Shown here: piece by piece, positions 51,700 through 60,657 of the stretch
How the letters are laid out: every line of letters starts with the position of its first letter
How positions within the stretch are numbered: position 1 is the first letter of the stretch
NCBI GenBank assembly: GCA_051027215.1
Contig: JBPCXR010000247.1
Span: forward strand, 25,900-89,899
Direction: 5' to 3'
Length of the DNA: 64,000 bases
Origin: CALHVX01 sp051027215
Lineage (GTDB): Bacteria; Pseudomonadota; Gammaproteobacteria; Pseudomonadales; Azotimanducaceae
The notes under the pieces: model-generated
The model's input: only the letters and a program-made list of their open reading frames with translations
The model's database searches: none
Told to the model about the DNA's origin: nothing
Made by a program: the position numbers and the translations under genes

Positions 51700-51722
51700 G
51701 GGGGCTGATTGTAGACACATCG

Positions 51723-51751
51723 TTTACAGTGCGGGAGGGTGCCTGTAAAAT
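51723..51751 (+). promoter_or_regulatory. Sigma-70 promoter of guaBA
   Basis: TTTACA (51723-51728) and TAAAAT (51746-51751) are separated by 17 bp, each matching five of six consensus positions. Transcription would begin near 51758, leaving a leader of about 16 bases that still contains GAGGA before the guaB ATG. No purine riboswitch or clear PurR site was seen. Confidence 0.75.
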
Positions 51752-51773
51752 CTCGGTTTTGAGGATGCCTAAA

Positions 51774-53243
51774 ATGTTGCGTATCGCTGACGACGCGCTC
51801 ACCTTCGACGACGTTCTCCTGCTGCCGGCCTATTCCCAGATCTTGCCCTCCGAAGTTTCTCTAGAAACCCGTTTGACCCGGGATATTCAGCTGAACATTC
51901 CACTGATGTCCTCAGCAATGGACACGGTGACCGAAGCCAGACTGGCCATTGCCATCGCTCAGGAAGGCGGCATCGGTATTGTGCACAAAAGCATGACGCC
52001 TGAGTCCCAGGCCCGTGAAGTTCGAGCCGTTAAGAAGTACGAAACGGGGATCATTCGTGATCCGATCACCATTCATCCAGACCGCACTGTCGCGGACCTC
52101 TACGAGATTACCCTTGAAAACAACATCTCCGGGGTGCCGGTGGTGGAAGGGCAGGATCTGGTGGGTATCGTCACCAGTCGCGATGTCCGCTTCGAACGAC
52201 GCACAGATGCCCGCATTCGCGAGGTGATGACGCCGAAAGCCAAGCTGGTTACGGCACCAGAAGATTCCGGCTTCGATGACATCTTAAAACTCCTGCACGA
52301 AAACCGGATCGAAAAAGTGCTGTTGGTGAACGAGCGATTTCAGCTGCGCGGCATGGTCACCGTCAAAGACATCAACAAGGCCCAGGCGTTTCCCAATGCT
52401 TGCAAAGACGGCAACGGGCAGCTGCGGGTGGGCGCCGCCGTTGGCACCAGCGATGAAACCCAGCCCCGGGTGGATGCGTTGGTAGAAGCAGGCGTCGACG
52501 TGCTGATTGTCGATACCGCTCATGGCCACTCAAAAAAGGTGCTTGATCAGATCAGCCTGATCAAACAACGCTTTCCTGATTTACCCGTCATTGGCGGCAA
52601 TGTCGCCACCGAAGAGGGCGCGCAAGCGTTGCTCGATGCCGGTGTCGACGCCATTAAGGTTGGTATCGGACCGGGTTCGATCTGCACCACCCGGATTGTC
52701 ACCGGGATTGGCGTCCCGCAAATCACCGCCATTGCCAACGCCGTGCGGGCCGCGAGCAAGAGCGATGTACCGGTGATTGCCGATGGCGGCATTCGCTATT
52801 CTGGAGATATCGCTAAGGCCATCGTCGCCGGAGCGAGTGTGGTGATGGTGGGTGGTTTGTTAGCCGGTACCGACGAAGCACCGGGCGAAGTCGAGCTGTA
52901 TCAAGGTCGTACCTATAAGTCCTATCGAGGTATGGGTTCTCTCGGCGCCATGGGAGCAACCCATGGCTCTTCCGATCGCTACTTCCAGGAACCTGAAGGC
53001 GATACCCGCAAGCTGGTCCCAGAAGGCATCGAAGGGCGGGTTCCTTATAGGGGTCCGGTACATCCCATCGTGCATCAACTAATGGGTGGGCTGCGCGCGT
53101 CTATGGGTTACACCGGTAGCGCCGACGTCGACAGCATGCGGACCCGGCCTGAGTTCGTGCGAGTGAGCGCTGCGAGCATGGCAGAGAGTCACGTTCACGA
53201 TGTCGCCATTACCAAAGAAGCGCCAAACTATCCGCTCAGCTAA
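51774..53243 (+). CDS. guaB: Inosine-5'-monophosphate dehydrogenase
   Basis: A 489-residue enzyme that oxidises IMP to XMP, the first committed step of guanine nucleotide synthesis. It has LTFDDVLLLPAYS, two CBS domains inserted at about residues 95-200 (ENNISGVPVVEGQDLVGIVT), the catalytic cysteine loop GIGPGSICTTRI, and the flap region EGRVPYRGPV. The ATG at 51774 has GAGGA nine bases upstream; the frame to 51729 lies in the promoter. guaA follows after 31 bp. Confidence 0.97.
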   Translation: MLRIADDALTFDDVLLLPAYSQILPSEVSLETRLTRDIQLNIPLMSSAMDTVTEARLAIAIAQEGGIGIVHKSMTPESQAREVRAVKKYETGIIRDPITIHPDRTVADLYEITLENNISGVPVVEGQDLVGIVTSRDVRFERRTDARIREVMTPKAKLVTAPEDSGFDDILKLLHENRIEKVLLVNERFQLRGMVTVKDINKAQAFPNACKDGNGQLRVGAAVGTSDETQPRVDALVEAGVDVLIVDTAHGHSKKVLDQISLIKQRFPDLPVIGGNVATEEGAQALLDAGVDAIKVGIGPGSICTTRIVTGIGVPQITAIANAVRAASKSDVPVIADGGIRYSGDIAKAIVAGASVVMVGGLLAGTDEAPGEVELYQGRTYKSYRGMGSLGAMGATHGSSDRYFQEPEGDTRKLVPEGIEGRVPYRGPVHPIVHQLMGGLRASMGYTGSADVDSMRTRPEFVRVSAASMAESHVHDVAITKEAPNYPLS

Positions 53244-53274
53244 CCCACTCACCTAACTCACCGAGTAAGCCGCA

Positions 53275-54843
53275 TTGACTCAGGACCTTCACGATCAGCG
53301 ATTGCTGATTTTGGATTTTGGGGCGCAATACACGCAGCTGATTGCGCGGCGAGTCCGCGAGCAGGGCGTGTATTGCGAAATCCTGCCCTATGACATCAGC
53401 CCAGAGGTTGTGGTTGCTTTTAAACCCAACGGCATCATTCTCTCTGGCGGCCCGGAGTCGGTGACCGCCGGCGCTTCGCCCAGAGCACCTGACAACGTCT
53501 TCACTCTGGGTGTGCCCGTGCTGGGGATTTGCTACGGCATGCAAACCATGGCGACCCAGCTCGGTGGCGAAGTCTCAAGTTCCAACGAGCAGGAATTTGG
53601 TCATGCACTGATCAGCGTTGCGCCCACCACACAGTTACTCAAGGATCTGCACGACGCCTCCGGCGCAACCCCGGTGTGGATGAGTCACGGTGACAAGGTC
53701 GTCACCTTGCCTCCAGGATTTACGGTCGCCGCCAGCACCGACAATGCGCCCATTGCTGCCATGGAAGATCCGCAGCGGCAATTCTATGCAGTGCAGTTTC
53801 ATCCCGAGGTGACCCACACTGAGCACGGTGGCGCTTTGCTTGCGCGCTTCTGCCGGCAGATCTGCGCCTGCGATGGTCTGTGGACGGCGGCGAACATTGT
53901 GGAAGATGCCATTGCCCACGTGCGCGCCACTGTGGGTAGCGATAGGGTCATTTTGGGCTTGTCTGGTGGAGTGGACTCAAGCGTTGTCGCGGCACTGTTG
54001 TCGCGGGCCATTGGTGATCAGCTGTACTGTGTTTTCGTTGACAACGGCCTTTTGCGTAAGGACGAGCGGCACGAAGTCGAGTTAGCGTTTCGACCAAGCA
54101 ACGATCTGTCATTGAACCTGTTGACCATAGATGCCGAAGCGGAGTTCATGGGCAATCTGGCCGGGGCGACAGATCCTGAAGCGAAGCGCAAGATTATCGG
54201 CAACACGTTCATCGACGTGTTTGAGCGGGAGGCGAAGAAGATTGCGGATGCCCGTTGGCTTGCCCAGGGTACGATCTACCCGGATGTGATTGAGTCGGCG
54301 GCCAGCAAACACGGCAAAGCCCACGTCATTAAGAGCCATCACAACGTTGGTGGATTGCCTGAGCGCATGGATCTACGGCTGGTTGAGCCCTTGCGTGAGC
54401 TATTCAAAGATGAGGTGCGCAAGATCGGCTTGCACCTGGGATTGCCGGAGGCCCTGGTGCATCGACACCCGTTTCCCGGGCCAGGCTTGGGGGTGCGCAT
54501 CCTGGGCGAGGTGCGCAGGAACTACGCCGATGTCCTGCGAGAGGCTGATGCGATTTTCATCAGCGAGCTGCGAGAAGCCGATCTCTACGATCAGGTCAGC
54601 CAAGCGTTCGCGGTCTACTTACCGGTGAAATCCGTCGGCGTGGTTGGGGATGCTAGGCGCTACGAGCATGTGATCGCGCTGCGCGCGGTCGAAACCATCG
54701 ACTTCATGACCGCGCGCGCTGCGCGCTTGCCCTATGAATTTGTTGAGCGAGTAAGCAATCGCATCGTCAATGAGATCGCCGGCGTTTCCCGAGTGGTTTA
54801 CGATCTTTCCTCCAAGCCACCGGCGACCATCGAGTGGGAGTAG
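53275..54843 (+). CDS. guaA: GMP synthase (glutamine-hydrolysing)
   Basis: A 522-residue enzyme that aminates XMP to GMP. The N-terminal class I amidotransferase has LILDFGAQYTQLIARRVRE, catalytic cysteine in GICYGMQ, and the His/Glu pair in QFHPEVTHTEHG. The ATP pyrophosphatase P-loop is LGLSGGVDSSVVAALLSRA, and the C-terminal dimerisation part ends in SKPPATIEWE. It starts with TTG at 53275. Its end overlaps the probable tadA start by 10 bp. Confidence 0.97.
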   Translation: MTQDLHDQRLLILDFGAQYTQLIARRVREQGVYCEILPYDISPEVVVAFKPNGIILSGGPESVTAGASPRAPDNVFTLGVPVLGICYGMQTMATQLGGEVSSSNEQEFGHALISVAPTTQLLKDLHDASGATPVWMSHGDKVVTLPPGFTVAASTDNAPIAAMEDPQRQFYAVQFHPEVTHTEHGGALLARFCRQICACDGLWTAANIVEDAIAHVRATVGSDRVILGLSGGVDSSVVAALLSRAIGDQLYCVFVDNGLLRKDERHEVELAFRPSNDLSLNLLTIDAEAEFMGNLAGATDPEAKRKIIGNTFIDVFEREAKKIADARWLAQGTIYPDVIESAASKHGKAHVIKSHHNVGGLPERMDLRLVEPLRELFKDEVRKIGLHLGLPEALVHRHPFPGPGLGVRILGEVRRNYADVLREADAIFISELREADLYDQVSQAFAVYLPVKSVGVVGDARRYEHVIALRAVETIDFMTARAARLPYEFVERVSNRIVNEIAGVSRVVYDLSSKPPATIEWE

Positions 54844-55328
54844 CAGACACCGTCGCTGACGAGCGCTGGATGGATCGGGCGCTGTTGCTGGCCGAGCAGG
54901 CAGCAATCCATGGTGAGGTGCCCGTAGGAGCCATTGTAGTGCGCGATGGCGTTTGCCTTGGAGAAGGCTATAACCAACCCATTTCTACCAACGACCCCAC
55001 GGCTCACGCTGAAGTGATTGCGCTGCGAGCGGCAGCCGTTGCGGTAGGAAACTATCGACTGCCAGGAGCAACGCTCTACGTCACCGTCGAGCCCTGTACC
55101 ATGTGCGCGGGCGCATTAGTACACGCTCGAATCGCGCGCCTGGTATACGGTACTGTTGAGCCCAAAGCTGGCGCGGTAGAGAGCGCAACGCAAACTTTGG
55201 CGCACAGCGCGATGAATCATCGAGTTGACTCTTGTGGTGGCGTGCGGGCGCAGCAAGCTGCGCAACAGTTGCACGCCTTTTTTGCCCAGCGGCGAACGAA
55301 CCAACAGGAGCCTGCTGCCCATGACTGA
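54834..55328 (+). CDS. tadA: tRNA-specific adenosine deaminase TadA
   Basis: A 164-residue enzyme that converts A34 to inosine in tRNA-Arg(ACG). The zinc site is formed by HAE in DPTAHAEVIALRAA and PCTMCAGALVHARI, with VEPKAGA following. The start is probably GTG 54834, overlapping guaA by 10 bp; ATG 54870 gives a protein lacking the first helix. It overlaps purL by 8 bp, so guaB, guaA, tadA and purL may be one transcript. Confidence 0.94.
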   Translation: MGVADTVADERWMDRALLLAEQAAIHGEVPVGAIVVRDGVCLGEGYNQPISTNDPTAHAEVIALRAAAVAVGNYRLPGATLYVTVEPCTMCAGALVHARIARLVYGTVEPKAGAVESATQTLAHSAMNHRVDSCGGVRAQQAAQQLHAFFAQRRTNQQEPAAHD

Positions 55329-58300
55329 GCTTGTGGTCTTGCCGGGTTCGCCGGCGCTTTCTCAGTTTCGCTTAGACAAGCTGCGTGCTGAGCTACAGGC
55401 GCGCTGCCCCCAAGTGGTCGTTACTAGCCTATACGCTGAGTCCTTGCACGTGCTGCATGCTGCCGAGCCTTTGTCTGATTCCCAGCAGCAGATTGCCCAG
55501 TCCTTGCTGACTTATGGCCCCCAGCAGGGCTGGCCGCGACGACAAGGTGAGCTGCTGTGCACCGTGGCGCCGCGCTTGGGCACCATCTCGCCGTGGTCAA
55601 GCAAGGCCAGCGACATTTTTGCGACTGCTGGTCTGACATCGGTTAAGCGAGTAGAGCGCTGCACTCGCTGGTATGCAGATATTGAATATCAAGAATTGAT
55701 GAGTGCCGAACTGCGGGCAGATTTGTGCTCGCCCCTGTTCGATCGCATGACCCAGCGATTGGTGGAAGAAGCCGAGTTGAGTTCGCTATTCGCTGCCCAA
55801 GATCCAGCGCCAATGCAAACCGTGCCGCTGCTGGCCCAGGGCAATGAGGCATTGCAGGCGGCAAACCTGAGCTTGGGCCTCGCGCTCAGCGAAGATGAGA
55901 TTGACTATCTCAGTGCCGCCTATGACAAGCTCGGTCGCGATCCCAGCGATGCTGAGCTGATGATGTTTGCCCAAGCCAACTCTGAACACTGCCGGCACAA
56001 GATCTTTAATGCGACCTGGGAAATTGACGGTGAAGTTCAACCCCTGTCGCTGTTCAACATGATTCGTAACACCCATGCGCAGATCAACGGTGCTGGCGTG
56101 CTTAGTGCCTATTCCGACAATGCTGCGGTGATTGAGGGGCCGCGGGTGCCGCGGTTTCGGGCGGATCCTAAAACTCGTGTGTACGATTACCACGGTGAAA
56201 ACATTCACATAGTGATGAAGGTGGAGACTCACAACCACCCCACTGGCATTGCGCCTTACCCTGGTGCAGCAACCGGCTCAGGTGGAGAAATTCGCGACGA
56301 AGGTGCGGTCGGGCGAGGCTCCAAGCCGAAGGCGGCGTTGACTGGGTTCACTACTTCCCATTTGAATTTGCCAGAGTATCCGGAGCCATGGGAGCTAGAT
56401 ACCGGCAAGCCTGAGCACATGGTCAGTGCTTTGGACATCATGCTCGAGGGCCCCATTGGGGGTGCGTCGTTCAACAACGAATTTGGTCGCCCGGCGCTCA
56501 CCGGTTATTTTCGCACCTACGAAGCGCCTGATCCGTTGCAGGCTGAACTCGTACGGGGCTATCACAAACCAATCATGATTGCTGGCGGTGTTGGCAACAT
56601 TCGCGCTGAACACGTGCAGGCGCAGTCACTGCCGCCAGGAACCGTGCTCGTGGTGTTAGGCGGGCCAGCCATGCTCATCGGCCTCGGCGGCGGTGCGGCT
56701 TCGAGCGTTGCCTCTGGAAGCGCAGCTTCTGATTTGGACTTTGCCTCTGTCCAGCGTGACAACGCTGAAATGGAGCGGCGCTGCCAGGAAGTGATTGATG
56801 GCTGCGTTGCCCTAGGCGCGAACAACCCCATCCGCTTGATCCATGATGTTGGGGCCGGTGGTTTGTCTAACGCGTTGCCGGAGTTGATTGACGATGGTCA
56901 GGCCGGGGGACGCTTTGAGCTACGCCAGGTGCCGAACGCCGATCCGGGTATGTCGCCCATGGAAATCTGGTGCAACGAATCACAAGAACGCTACGTGATG
57001 GGTGTAGAAGAGGCGGCGCTGGAACAGTTTACCGAGCTGTGCGCGCGCGAGCGCTGCCCGTTTGCGGTGGTTGGGGAAGCCACCGCACAACCTCAGTTGC
57101 TCGTGCATGATTCCCATTTCGATAACAAGCCGGTAGACATGCCCTTGGCCCTGTTGCTCGGCAAGCCACCGAAGATGACCCGCCGTTTTAGTCGCAGCGT
57201 CACAGCGGAGCAAGCTCTGGATCTGTCTGGCATCGATGTGGTGGATGCTTTGGCGCGAGTGCTGCGATTTCCTGCGGTTGCGAGCAAACAGTTCCTGGTA
57301 ACCATTGGAGATCGCTCAATCACTGGTCTAGTCATGCGTGATCAGATGGTTGGACCTTGGCAAGTGCCAGTGGCGGATGTGGCGATCACTGCAGCAGGAC
57401 ATACCACTTACTGTGGTGAAGCGTTTGCCATGGGTGAGCGCTCACCGCTTGCCGTGAGCCACCCGGCGGCATCGGCGCGCATGGCGGTTGCTGAGGCGCT
57501 GACGAATCTTGCCGCAGCTGGCAGCATCGCGCGGGAGCGAATCGTGCTCTCGGCTAACTGGATGGCTGCGGCGGGTACAGCGCAAGATGATCAAGCCTTG
57601 TTTGATGCGGTGAAGGCAGTGGGCATGGAGCTGTGTCCGGCCCTTGGCATTGCAATTCCCGTGGGCAAAGACAGTCTGTCTATGCGCACTCGCTGGGGCG
57701 AGCGGGAAGTGGCTGCGCCGCTAACGCTGATTGTCAGCGCCTTCGCACCGGTCGCCGATGTGCGCCGAGCCGTTACACCAGAATTGCGAAGGCTAGATGG
57801 CGAAGTTGCGCCGCTGTTGTTGATTGAGACACCGACGACGCCGCGGCGCTTGGGCGGCAGCGCCTTGGCTCAGGTTTACTCTCGCCCCGGTGGCGCTGTG
57901 CCCGATGTGGATCAACCGGCGCTGCTAGCCGCCCTGTTTGATGTCATTCAGGCGCTAGCAAGCGAAGAAAAACTACTCGCCTACCATGACCGCAGCGATG
58001 GCGGCCTAATAGTCACCTTGCTAGAAATGGCGTTCGCGGCGCGTATCGGGTTGGATATCGCCTTTGGGCCGGAAGCTGGCGCTTCTCGCGAAGCGCTCCT
58101 GGCCATGTTGTTTTCCGAGGAGTTGGGCGTTGTGGTGCAAGTGCGCTCGAATCATGAGGCTGAAGTGCGCAGGCGCTGCCAAGAGCTTGGTCTGGCCGTT
58201 ACTCAGGTTGCTGGTGTGCGTAGTGATGAGCGAATTGTTATCAGTACGGGTGATGAACTAGTGCTCGCCAGTGATCGTGCAGAGTTGCAATCGCAGTGGG

Positions 58301-59226
58301 CGTTGACCAGCTATCGGCTGCAGCGCCTGCGTGACAATCCGCAGTGTGCGGAGCAAGAGTACGCGCGAATAAAGGCACCGCTTGCCGGTTTTTCAGCGAA
58401 GACCACGTTCGATGTGAACGACGATGTGGCTCAGCCATTTTACATCGGCACTGATCGCCTGCCTGTTGCGATTCTGCGAGAACAAGGGGTTAACAGTCAG
58501 CTGGAGATGGCTGCGGCTTTCGATCGAGCGGGCTTTTTGCCAGTAGATGTACACATGACAGACCTGTTGGAGGGTCGCGTGTGGCTACCAGACTTTGGCG
58601 CATTGGTTGCTTGCGGCGGTTTTAGCTATGGCGATGTGCTCGGTGGTGGCGGTGGTTGGGCCAAAAGCATCCTCTATCATCCGCGGGTGCGGGATCAGTT
58701 CGCAGAGTTTTTTGCCTCTGAGCGGTTGGCTTTGGGCATTTGCAACGGCTGTCAGATGTTTGCCAATCTGAAATCCATCATTCCTGGAGCCGCACACTGG
58801 CCACTGTTCGTACGCAACCGCTCTGAGCAATTTGAAGGGCGGACGTCACTGGTGCGGATTGAGCCCGGCGATTCCCCTTGGCTGAAAGGTATGGCAGATA
58901 GCGTGTTGCCGATTGCCGTGGCCCATGGGGAAGGCCGTGCGGAATTCAACAGCGAGGCGAGCGCCGATGCGCTGTGGCAGGCTGGAGACGTTTGCTTGCG
59001 CTACGTAGATCACGCTCACCAGCCAACTGAGCAGTATCCAGACAATCCTAACGGCGCAGTAGGTGGGTTGGCTGGGGTCACCGCTGCCCAAGGCCGGGTA
59101 TTGGCAATGATGCCTCATCCTGAGCGAGTGTTTCGCGCCTACGCGAACTCTTGGCGCGATCAGCGCTGGCAGGAAGACGGCCCGTGGATGCGTTTGTTTC
59201 GCAACGCCCGGGTTGCGCTAGGTTAG
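55321..59226 (+). CDS. purL: Phosphoribosylformylglycinamidine synthase (large, single chain)
   Basis: A 1301-residue enzyme for the fourth step of purine synthesis. The long gammaproteobacterial form has an N-terminal PurS-like domain, the PurL ATPase halves (PNSEHCRHKIFNATWE-like segment SEHCRHKIFNATWEIDG, VKVETHNHPTGIAPYPGAA shortened to KVETHNHPTGIAPYPGAA), and a C-terminal glutaminase with catalytic cysteine in LGICNGCQMFANL and the His/Glu pair in MMPHPERVFR. The start MTELVVLPG at 55321 overlaps the tadA stop. Only the N-terminal leader to 55225 is rejected. Confidence 0.97.
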   Translation: MTELVVLPGSPALSQFRLDKLRAELQARCPQVVVTSLYAESLHVLHAAEPLSDSQQQIAQSLLTYGPQQGWPRRQGELLCTVAPRLGTISPWSSKASDIFATAGLTSVKRVERCTRWYADIEYQELMSAELRADLCSPLFDRMTQRLVEEAELSSLFAAQDPAPMQTVPLLAQGNEALQAANLSLGLALSEDEIDYLSAAYDKLGRDPSDAELMMFAQANSEHCRHKIFNATWEIDGEVQPLSLFNMIRNTHAQINGAGVLSAYSDNAAVIEGPRVPRFRADPKTRVYDYHGENIHIVMKVETHNHPTGIAPYPGAATGSGGEIRDEGAVGRGSKPKAALTGFTTSHLNLPEYPEPWELDTGKPEHMVSALDIMLEGPIGGASFNNEFGRPALTGYFRTYEAPDPLQAELVRGYHKPIMIAGGVGNIRAEHVQAQSLPPGTVLVVLGGPAMLIGLGGGAASSVASGSAASDLDFASVQRDNAEMERRCQEVIDGCVALGANNPIRLIHDVGAGGLSNALPELIDDGQAGGRFELRQVPNADPGMSPMEIWCNESQERYVMGVEEAALEQFTELCARERCPFAVVGEATAQPQLLVHDSHFDNKPVDMPLALLLGKPPKMTRRFSRSVTAEQALDLSGIDVVDALARVLRFPAVASKQFLVTIGDRSITGLVMRDQMVGPWQVPVADVAITAAGHTTYCGEAFAMGERSPLAVSHPAASARMAVAEALTNLAAAGSIARERIVLSANWMAAAGTAQDDQALFDAVKAVGMELCPALGIAIPVGKDSLSMRTRWGEREVAAPLTLIVSAFAPVADVRRAVTPELRRLDGEVAPLLLIETPTTPRRLGGSALAQVYSRPGGAVPDVDQPALLAALFDVIQALASEEKLLAYHDRSDGGLIVTLLEMAFAARIGLDIAFGPEAGASREALLAMLFSEELGVVVQVRSNHEAEVRRRCQELGLAVTQVAGVRSDERIVISTGDELVLASDRAELQSQWALTSYRLQRLRDNPQCAEQEYARIKAPLAGFSAKTTFDVNDDVAQPFYIGTDRLPVAILREQGVNSQLEMAAAFDRAGFLPVDVHMTDLLEGRVWLPDFGALVACGGFSYGDVLGGGGGWAKSILYHPRVRDQFAEFFASERLALGICNGCQMFANLKSIIPGAAHWPLFVRNRSEQFEGRTSLVRIEPGDSPWLKGMADSVLPIAVAHGEGRAEFNSEASADALWQAGDVCLRYVDHAHQPTEQYPDNPNGAVGGLAGVTAAQGRVLAMMPHPERVFRAYANSWRDQRWQEDGPWMRLFRNARVALG

Positions 59227-59229
59227 GCG

Positions 59230-59405
59230 ATGAGCCAACGGGTGTTTCTCGGCCGCGTGGCTAGACCGTTCGTTACGGTGGTGGAGCGCTACTGGCCATT
59301 GCTGGTCTGCACATGCGGCACATCATGGGCTACTGTTTCGTGCTGTTTCCGGTTAGCGGGTTGACGCTTGGCGGTGCCATTGTGTTGGCAGGATACTGGC
59401 TCTAG
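59230..59405 (+). pseudogene. Deletion remnant of a short-chain fatty-acid transporter (AtoE-type) gene
   Basis: Three bases after the purL stop, an ATG begins a frame reading LGRVARPFVTVVERYWP, closely like the N-terminus of AtoE-family (TIGR00366) transporters. From 59289, two bases out of that frame, the sequence reads LLAIAGLHMRHIMGYCFVLF and continues to a TAG at 59403. E. coli AtoE ends, as I recall it, with LAIAGLGVRDIMGYC and a final hydrophobic helix. So the first 20-odd codons and last 40 codons survive and the roughly 1.2 kb middle is lost. The junction lies near GCGCTACTGGCC, where the two ends may share a few bases. The remnant cannot make a transporter. Confidence 0.75.
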
Positions 59406-59767
59406 GCGCCAGCTCCCGGAGCGTTGGTCGCGAAGATGACCAGCAACAGCATATCTTCTTCTATCTCGAAGAATGAATGGGTCTCAGTAGCCTGCACATG
59501 CAGCACGGTTCCTGGCTTGACCGCTTGCACAGTACTACCTTCGCTGCTTCCCAGACGCATTTGTGCTCGTCCTTCGAGCACATAGTAGACCTCATCTTCT
59601 TCGTGAGGCGTCTGCATGTCTGCGGCACCCTTTGGCAGCTGGTAGAGACCGCAGTGCAGCGAAGGTACCCGCAAGAACTCCTTGTACGCCACAACACCTG
59701 GCGCCAGCTGCGTGCGAATGGACTCGATGTCGAAGAGCTGCCAAGGATCGATCTGTTCTGAAGCCAT
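59402..59767 (-). CDS. Small cupin-domain protein
   Basis: A 121-residue single-cupin protein. The first cupin motif reads HEEDEVYYVLEGRAQMRLG, with the histidine and glutamates positioned to bind metal, and the second motif is PGTVLHVQATETHSFFEIE. A conserved start of the type SLHCGLYQLPKGAADMQTP precedes it. No enzyme activity can be assigned; such proteins bind a metal, a sugar or a regulatory ligand. Its stop codon lies in the same CTAG as the end of the transporter remnant on the other strand. Confidence 0.82.
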   Translation of the reverse strand: MASEQIDPWQLFDIESIRTQLAPGVVAYKEFLRVPSLHCGLYQLPKGAADMQTPHEEDEVYYVLEGRAQMRLGSSEGSTVQAVKPGTVLHVQATETHSFFEIEEDMLLLVIFATNAPGAGA

Positions 59768-59850
59768 ACTGCCCCGCCGCCGATGAACTAGAGGAGGCGA
59801 AGCATCAGCGTCTCGTCAGGGCTTGTCAATCCACTCGCTTGCCACGATGT

Positions 59851-60498
59851 CTAGAGACGCAGACCCAAACTCAGACCAAAGACCCAAGGGTCGATTTCAA
59901 CGTCACCCAGACTCGTACCGTCGAGCTTGGCTTTGGTTTCAATCTGCATGTAACGGACTTCTGCGTTGAGGAACAGGGTCTCGGTAATGTCGAAGTCCAT
60001 ACCCAACTGCGCTGCAGCACCGACGGAGGTATCCAGTGACAGATCGCTGGCTGCCAGAGCGCCGCTGGTATCTTCTTCGAAAAATAGAGTGACATTGATG
60101 CCTGCCCCAACGTAGGGCCGAATTTTACCGCCAGGATTAAAGTGATACTGCGCTGACAAGGTCGGTGGCAGCTGTTTAGTCTCGGCGACCTTACCGCCGT
60201 TAACGAGCTCGATGTCGTGCTTGAAGGGCGCTGCTGCCAATAGTTCTACGGCCCAGTGCTCATTCAAAAACCGAGTGAGGTTGAAGGTCAGCATAGTAGC
60301 GTCATCGACCTCGACGATGTCATGGTTGTCGGACTTTGGCGCAACGTTGTGCGCGCCTACCCGAAGTAGCCAAGGGCCGGATTCGGCCGCAGCGCTGAAG
60401 CTGGCGAACAGGGCGATCAGTGCTGCAATAAGTGTAATCGTGATCAAAATGTGCCGATGCTGGCTGCTGAAAAATTGATGCGCGAGGTTCCGGCCCAT
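59851..60498 (-). CDS. ompW: OmpW-family outer membrane beta-barrel protein
   Basis: A 215-residue exported protein. The signal peptide (ITLIAALIALFASFSAAAES) is followed by PWLLRVGAHNVAPKSDN and FNLTRFLNEHWAVELLAAAP, then LPPTLSAQYHFNPGGKIRPY and YVGAGINVTLFFEED, all typical of OmpW, and it ends in the barrel-closing WVFGLSLGLRL. OmpW forms a narrow hydrophobic channel in the outer membrane. In E. coli its expression is raised by FNR without oxygen; the FNR box upstream here (60611) fits that, see regulatory features. An ATG at 60498 opens the gene. Confidence 0.92.
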   Translation of the reverse strand: MGRNLAHQFFSSQHRHILITITLIAALIALFASFSAAAESGPWLLRVGAHNVAPKSDNHDIVEVDDATMLTFNLTRFLNEHWAVELLAAAPFKHDIELVNGGKVAETKQLPPTLSAQYHFNPGGKIRPYVGAGINVTLFFEEDTSGALAASDLSLDTSVGAAAQLGMDFDITETLFLNAEVRYMQIETKAKLDGTSLGDVEIDPWVFGLSLGLRL

Positions 60499-60583
60499 TC
60501 TGGGACTCCTTTTACTGGCAAACAGGTGTGCCTGCTAATCTGCGCTCACGGCTACGCGGGGACAGTCAGCAGAGCTGTTGCTT

Positions 60584-60589
60584 ACTCTA
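60584..60589 (-). promoter_or_regulatory. -10 element of the ompW promoter
   Basis: On the reverse strand TAGAGT lies 85 bases before the ompW ATG. The start of transcription would be about 60577. The FNR box centre at 60617.5 is then about 40.5 bases upstream, the position used by class II FNR activation. The hexamer is a modest match, as expected for an activator-dependent promoter. Confidence 0.5.
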
Positions 60590-60610
60590 GGCAGCGCGTA
60601 GGGAAGGCAC

Positions 60611-60624
60611 TTGATCTGAATCAA
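60611..60624. promoter_or_regulatory. FNR/ANR box between ompW and the FNR-type regulator gene
   Basis: TTGATCTGAATCAA is a perfect match to the TTGAT-N4-ATCAA consensus bound by FNR and ANR proteins. It sits between ompW and the regulator gene, which it could control together. Its spacing to the ompW -10 fits activation, while its nearness to the regulator gene start fits autoregulation. Confidence 0.85.
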
Positions 60625-60657
60625 GTCGGCTTCCAACCCGAGTAAGTAGAATTACAG

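Noticed and set aside
51752..51773. Riboswitch in the guaB leader
   Set aside because: The predicted leader is only about 16 bases, too short for any known purine aptamer.
59563..60039. 158-residue frame with a TQTQTQT run near 59861
   Set aside because: It overlaps the cupin and ompW genes on the opposite strand; the repeat-like run is just the ompW 3' end read in the wrong direction.
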